Part shown: positions 60,364 through 64,000 of the stretch, in pieces
Layout of the letters: every line of letters begins with the position of its first letter
Numbering within the stretch: position 1 is the stretch's first letter
NCBI RefSeq assembly: GCF_900120375.1
Contig: NZ_LT635480.1
Coordinates: 372,001-436,000 of the forward strand
DNA: 64,000 nt
DNA from: Ndongobacter massiliensis
Lineage (GTDB): Bacteria; Bacillota; Clostridia; Tissierellales; Peptoniphilaceae
Direction of reading: 5' to 3'
Notes under the pieces: generated by a model
The model's database searches: none
What the model was told of the DNA's origin: nothing
The model's input: the letters and a program-made list of their open reading frames with translations, nothing else
Position numbers and translations under genes: made by a program

Positions 60364-60646
60364 AGTATATTGCCTTATTGAGACGACAACGCCTTCCGGT
60401 GCGAAGCGGCAAACCTGGACAAAAGAGCCGGCGCCGACGCCGATGGCCATCTACCAGTTAAACCAGTTTGTGAGCGTGGTGATGTACCGTAACACGGAGA
60501 CAACTCACTTTGCTGTAACGCATCGAAAAAATTTGGTTGCCGGCAAAACGCGCCTCAAGTTGGATGGACAATGCTACCAAGTGGAACATGTTGACCGAGA
60601 GCATCGTATGGCAAATCTATCACTCAAGGAGATCCAGCCATGGTAG
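60332..60646 (+). CDS. Head closure / head-tail joining protein
   Basis: 104 residues, beta-rich (VYCLIETTTPSGAKRQTWTK; KTRLKLDGQCYQVEHVDREH), matching small head-tail joining proteins by size and order. Two starts are possible, 60332 or ATG 60350 (MKEVEVY). Confidence 0.75.
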   Translation: MSVNSRMKEVEVYCLIETTTPSGAKRQTWTKEPAPTPMAIYQLNQFVSVVMYRNTETTHFAVTHRKNLVAGKTRLKLDGQCYQVEHVDREHRMANLSLKEIQPW

Positions 60647-61077
60647 ATGACTTAATTAAAGTGAACGTCAATACAGAGGCGTTTGAAAAGGGCTTTGCGC
60701 TGGTCTCTAAGCAACTCATTGAGCTTGTCGCGCTTCGCGTCCGGACTGCCGGCGAGTACCTCAAAGGCCAAGCGGTCGAAGAGGCGCCGTCCGATACGGG
60801 TGCGCTGCGTGCTGCGATGTTTACCGATACCGAGTGTAGCGATGAAGCAATTGTTGCGCACGTGGGCAATCGGCAAGGTTATGCGACGTATGTCCACCAA
60901 GGAACCGGGCGTTACGCAAAGGATGGCGACGGGCGTAAAAAGCCATGGCGCGTTGAGACGGTATATAAGGGCAAGCCGGTTATCTTTTGGACCGTTGGAC
61001 AAAAGCCAAACCCGTTTTTGGAGCGTGCCACGCAAAAGAATATTGGCAGCATTAAAAAGATTTTGGGGGTGCGCTGA
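60640..61077 (+). CDS. HK97 gp10-family tail component
   Basis: 145 residues. EEAPSDTGALRAAM and YATYVHQGTGRYAKD then NPFLERAT are typical of HK97 gp10 neck proteins. It overlaps both neighbours slightly. Confidence 0.9.
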   Translation: MVDDLIKVNVNTEAFEKGFALVSKQLIELVALRVRTAGEYLKGQAVEEAPSDTGALRAAMFTDTECSDEAIVAHVGNRQGYATYVHQGTGRYAKDGDGRKKPWRVETVYKGKPVIFWTVGQKPNPFLERATQKNIGSIKKILGVR

Positions 61078-61451
61078 TGCTGAGTCATGCTGTAAAAAAG
61101 TTACTGGACCAAGCGACCGGCTATGAGTTTTCACCGGTGATTGGCATGAGCGCACAACTGCCCATCTGCTCGTACAAGCTATCCGACCTTACAAACGAAA
61201 TCATCAACCAGTCGCAGTTGGAAGTTCGCGTATGGTCGGACGATTTTGACCAGCTAGAGACCATCCGTGAACAGATCAAGCAAGCCGTCACGGCTACGGC
61301 TAAAGATTCATGGACGGACTGCGGGGACTATCTTATTCGAGGAAAACTAACCGGCGGTGGGATTTTACCGACCGGGGATGGAGAGCTGTTTTTTGACAGC
61401 ACGCAATATGTGATTTTAACGTGGATCAAGAAAGGACAAAACAATGACTGA
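61077..61451 (+). CDS. Tail completion/terminator protein
   Basis: 124 residues. Small alpha/beta protein (QLEVRVWSDDFDQLETIREQ; GILPTGDGELFFDSTQYVIL) in the position of tail-terminator proteins between gp10 and the major tail gene. ATG overlaps the preceding TGA. Confidence 0.75.
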   Translation: MLSHAVKKLLDQATGYEFSPVIGMSAQLPICSYKLSDLTNEIINQSQLEVRVWSDDFDQLETIREQIKQAVTATAKDSWTDCGDYLIRGKLTGGGILPTGDGELFFDSTQYVILTWIKKGQNND

Positions 61452-61986
61452 AAAAAAAGATCAAGTCGTCTTTGGTGCGGGCGAGCTCTATTTGATGGAC
61501 TTTACGGCGAGCGAAATTCCGGCCCATGACCAAATTGAAGTCGAAGTGAATAATGTTGGACATTGCCAGGGCGGCTTCTCTGTCGAGTACAAACCGGATG
61601 TTTACGACGTCAAAAACCAATATAACAAAATCGTTCGTCGCTTTATTCGCGGTGAGGATATATCGGCCAAAACAGGAATATTGACTTGGGATTTGAAAAA
61701 TCTGGACCGCCTGTCAACGGCTAAGTACAGCGAAGATAAGACGGAGGGAAAAAGGAAATTGACCTTTGGCGGATCGGGGAATGCACTGAAAACTACCCTG
61801 TTGCGCTTTGTGCACACGAAGGAAGATGGGAAAAAGATCCGCTTTACGATGATCGGGCAAGCCGGAAATGGATTTTCGATCGAGTTTGCCGACAAGGAAT
61901 TGGTGATCGATGCAGAGATTACGGCTATCGAAAAAATCAAAAACTTTTTGGCAGAGATTGAGGAAGAAGTGGAGAAGGGCGCATGA
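61444..61986 (+). CDS. Major tail protein
   Basis: 180 residues, beta-rich: GAGELYLMDFTASEIP at the start, GGFSVEYKPDVYDVKNQYNK in the centre. It would form the tail tube. Overlaps the chaperone gene by ATGA. Confidence 0.87.
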   Translation: MTEKKDQVVFGAGELYLMDFTASEIPAHDQIEVEVNNVGHCQGGFSVEYKPDVYDVKNQYNKIVRRFIRGEDISAKTGILTWDLKNLDRLSTAKYSEDKTEGKRKLTFGGSGNALKTTLLRFVHTKEDGKKIRFTMIGQAGNGFSIEFADKELVIDAEITAIEKIKNFLAEIEEEVEKGA

Positions 61987-62300
61987 GCAAGCAAGGAAAT
62001 ATCATCAACTTGGATGAGATGATCAATCGTAGAATGCCCATCCAATTAAACGGAAAAACGTATCATCTAAAGGAACTGACCATGCGTCAGTTCCGGCGCA
62101 TGGTCGAAATCGAAGGGATGGAAAATACGAAAGGGGCCGCTGCGCAAATGGACTTTTTGGCAGAGGTGTTGTCCAACAACCAAGAGGGCGTGGCATTTAC
62201 AGTCGATGCGTTGCTTGATTTGCAACGTACGGCGATTGTCCGGTTATGGACGGCGCTCATTGCGCGCACCTTGGAGGTGGCGAACGACCCAAACTCCTGA
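61983..62300 (+). CDS. Tail assembly chaperone, short form (gpG-like)
   Basis: 105 residues: NLDEMINRRMPIQLNGKTYH and a helical C-terminal part. It binds the tape measure protein with the longer frameshift product. The stop TGA at 62298-62300 lies in the downstream hairpin of the frameshift site. Confidence 0.88.
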   Translation: MSKQGNIINLDEMINRRMPIQLNGKTYHLKELTMRQFRRMVEIEGMENTKGAAAQMDFLAEVLSNNQEGVAFTVDALLDLQRTAIVRLWTALIARTLEVANDPNS

Positions 62301-62318
62301 TCCCTCTTCCGAGGGATC
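62288..62318 (+). promoter_or_regulatory. Programmed -1 ribosomal frameshift site
   Basis: The slippery heptamer C CCA AAC (62288-62294) is in the correct phase of the short chaperone frame. Four bases later begins the perfect hairpin GATCCCTC-TTCC-GAGGGATC (62299-62318). A -1 slip continues as PKLLIPLPRDPKVRRAVAAK without a stop. Confidence 0.9.
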
Positions 62319-62605
62319 CCAAAGTGCGGCGGGCAGTTGCCGCGAAATATTTTTCCAGCGAAGCATGGGAAGATGCCTACCAAATGGCAACGGCTGAAGA
62401 AAACCGGATGGCAAAATATGCCGGGTGCAGCCTGTTAGCCTTGCAGGATCTTCCCTTGTCTTTGTACCTACTGATTAAAAAAGACTCGTGGATTGAATCC
62501 ATGCATACCAGTGAAGAGAGTCGCGAGGTCTTAGCAACGCTATGGCGCTTACAACAGACCAAAGCAGACCTTAAAAAAATCCGAGAAAAGGAGGTGGAGA
62601 AATGA
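62294..62605 (+). CDS. Tail assembly chaperone frameshift extension (gpT part of gpGT)
   Basis: 103 codons read after the -1 slip at 62288-62294 (LLIPLPRDPKVRRAVAAKYF ... LKKIREKEVEK). Joined to the first 104 codons of the short form it gives a product of about 207 residues. It has no start or ribosome binding site of its own worth accepting (ATG 62246 lies within the first gene) and ends in an ATGA overlap with the tape measure gene. Confidence 0.87.
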   Translation, partial: LLIPLPRDPKVRRAVAAKYFSSEAWEDAYQMATAEENRMAKYAGCSLLALQDLPLSLYLLIKKDSWIESMHTSEESREVLATLWRLQQTKADLKKIREKEVEK

Positions 62606-64000
62606 CCGAAGGCTTTATGTTGCCGCCCATTGAGACGCAAATTATTGTTCGAACCGACAAAATTCAAGAGGGCATGGAGGAAGCCGGCCGACGAGTCGAT
62701 GAAGAAGCGAAAAAAATTGGCGGTCGTTTTTCTAATCTCGAAAAAACGGGAAAAAATCTTGAGAAATTCGGTAGCACGATGACCAAAGCGGTGACGCTGC
62801 CCATTGCTGCTGCAGGTATCGCCAGCGGCAAGTTTGCAATGGACTATGAGTCGGCGTTTGCGGGTGTACGTAAGACGGTTGATGCCACCGAAGAAGAGTA
62901 TGCGGCCCTGTCGGAAGGCATTCGCAATATGGCGAAAGAAATTCCTGCCTCTGCGGCGGAAATTGCCGGAGTTGCGGAAGCAGCCGGACAGCTTGGCATT
63001 GAAAAAGAGCATTTACTGGATTTTACCCGCGTTATGATCGACTTGGGCAATGCGACCAATCTATCGGCGGAGGAAGGGGCGACACAATTATCCAAGTTCG
63101 CAAATGTCACCCGAATGAGTCAGAACAAATTTTCGAACCTTGGATCGACGATTGTCGCCCTTGGAAATAACTTTGCGACGACAGAAGCGGATATCGTTGC
63201 TATGAGTACTCGTCTTGCAGGAACGGGAAGTCAGGTCGGATTAAGCGAAGCGCAGATCATGGGCTTTTCAGCGGCATTGTCCAGTGTGGGCCTGGAAGCA
63301 GAAGCCGGTGGATCTGCTTTTTCGCGCGTAATGACAGATATGCAACTGGCTGTTGAGACCAACTCTGAAATGCTCGTCGAGTTTGCTGATGTTGCGGGAA
63401 TGAGTGCGGAGGATTTCAAGGCGGCCTTTGAAGAAGATGCTGCCGGTGCGATCATTGCTTTCATTGATGGGCTTGGACGCGCCGAGGAAAAAGGAACCAG
63501 TGCAATCAAAATCTTAGACGACATGGGCATAAACGAGGTTCGCTTGCGTGATGCTTTACTGCGTTCTGCCGGGGCGTCAGATTTGATGACAGAGGCTGTA
63601 AAGTTAGGCACTGAAGCTTGGGAAGAAAACAATGCCCTGACGAAAGAAGCCGAGCAGCGTTATGATACGACGGAATCCAAACTGGAAATTGCAAAAAACC
63701 GATTGGTCGATGTAGGAATCAGTATCGGGGAAAAGCTCTTGCCGCAACTCGTTCCGCTTGTTGAAAAAGTCGGTGATCTTGTGACTTGGTTCAGCGAACT
63801 TGACGAAGGGACACAAAACACCATTGTTCAAGTTGGACTATTTGCCGCAGCAATTGGTCCGGTGAGCGGAACGGTTGGAAAGTTACTGTCAGTTGGCGGC
63901 AAAGTCGGTGGCTTTTTATCCGGTTTAGCCGGAGGTGCTGCAAAGGCTGCGCCGGCCGTCGCAAACGTTGGAAGCGCAGCAGCGGTAGCAGGCGGCGCAA
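62602..64000 (+). CDS. Tail tape measure protein, 3' end outside window
   Basis: At least 466 residues, open to the window end. TP901-type core: FAMDYESAFAGVRKTVDATE, IPASAAEIAGVAEAAGQLGI, LGNATNLSAEEGATQLSKFA, then a hydrophobic glycine/alanine-rich stretch (AAIGPVSGTVGKLLSVGG). It sets tail length. GAGGTGGAGAA lies just before ATG 62602. Confidence 0.95.
   Translation, partial: MTEGFMLPPIETQIIVRTDKIQEGMEEAGRRVDEEAKKIGGRFSNLEKTGKNLEKFGSTMTKAVTLPIAAAGIASGKFAMDYESAFAGVRKTVDATEEEYAALSEGIRNMAKEIPASAAEIAGVAEAAGQLGIEKEHLLDFTRVMIDLGNATNLSAEEGATQLSKFANVTRMSQNKFSNLGSTIVALGNNFATTEADIVAMSTRLAGTGSQVGLSEAQIMGFSAALSSVGLEAEAGGSAFSRVMTDMQLAVETNSEMLVEFADVAGMSAEDFKAAFEEDAAGAIIAFIDGLGRAEEKGTSAIKILDDMGINEVRLRDALLRSAGASDLMTEAVKLGTEAWEENNALTKEAEQRYDTTESKLEIAKNRLVDVGISIGEKLLPQLVPLVEKVGDLVTWFSELDEGTQNTIVQVGLFAAAIGPVSGTVGKLLSVGGKVGGFLSGLAGGAAKAAPAVANVGSAAAVAGGA

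Larger units (their letters stand above)
40751..64000. mobile_element. Siphovirus-type prophage, left end to tail tape measure (continues past the window)
   Basis: Order: integrase and S24 repressor (minus), cro-like and excisionase-like genes, DUF2800, DUF2815, PolA, VapE primase/helicase, VRR_NUC, SNF2 helicase, regulator, terminase small and large, SPP1-type portal, MuF protein with toxin-like tail and immunity candidate, scaffold, capsid, connector, joining and tail genes, tape measure. The replication cassette PolA-VapE-VRR_NUC-SNF2 is common in Clostridia phages. All late genes are intact, so the prophage may be functional. The right end and attR lie outside. Confidence 0.93.

Noticed and set aside
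62489-62505. A third CRISPR-repeat-like CGTGGATTGAA
   Set aside because: It lies within the chaperone extension coding SWIES, lacks the stem-loop half, and is chance similarity.

Overview
The window comes from a low-to-mid GC Gram-positive bacterium of the Bacillota. The evidence is a CtsR/McsA/ClpC stress operon, FruR-FruK-FruABC, a two-subunit iron-sulfur L-serine dehydratase, CopA-CsoR, TPP-riboswitch-controlled ThiT, dense AGGAGG-type ribosome binding sites and tRNA genes with encoded CCA. An anaerobic Clostridia/Tissierellia-type host (Peptoniphilaceae-like) fits best, but the genus cannot be fixed from the sequence alone.

Layout. 1-2.7 kb: an AT-rich patch with the end of an M24-family hydrolase, a decayed transposase and an AAA/DUF4143 ATPase. 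2.9-12.8 kb: a cation/proton antiporter, an unusual P1B-type ATPase with a DUF6110 partner, the copA-csoR copper operon, a HAD phosphatase, thioredoxin reductase and EF-Tu. 13.0-16.7 kb: the fructose operon fruR-fruK-fruA. 16.7-22.6 kb: a genomic island on the 3' side of a tRNA-Ala gene. 22.8-39.8 kb: housekeeping genes (ThiT, threonine and serine dehydratases, an EF-G-like GTPase, ctsR-mcsA-clpC-radA without mcsB, AzlCD, TyrS, a DJ-1 protein, methionine aminopeptidase, a phosphodiesterase). 39.9-40.75 kb: an eight-gene tRNA operon (Glu, Val, Asp, Thr, Arg, Gln, Gln, Lys) behind a perfect consensus promoter. From about 40.75 kb to the window end: a siphovirus-type prophage inserted behind tRNA-Lys, with integrase, S24 repressor/Cro switch, DUF2800-DUF2815-PolA-VapE-VRR_NUC-SNF2 replication module, terminase, portal, MuF protein, capsid and tail genes up to the tape measure, which runs off the end.

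The most interesting system links the prophage and the island. The prophage MuF minor head protein carries a C-terminal HExxH (zincin-like) domain and overlaps a 69-residue gene in the position of an immunity gene. The tRNA-Ala island holds four tandem paralogues of that small gene without a full toxin. Short toxin 3'-end relics precede some of them, and between the third and fourth copies lie a (p)ppGpp-hydrolase-like HD protein and another small orphan. This reads as an orphan-immunity island matching a phage-borne polymorphic toxin.

Separately, the prophage carries two solitary type I-C CRISPR repeat units (53.42 and 58.46 kb) without cas genes or spacers, which are candidates for RNA anti-CRISPRs. 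It also has a textbook -1 ribosomal frameshift site in the tail chaperone gene (CCCAAAC plus an 8-bp hairpin), and a lysogeny operator that exactly fills the -35/-10 spacer of the cro-side promoter and recurs, inverted, before the excisionase-like gene.
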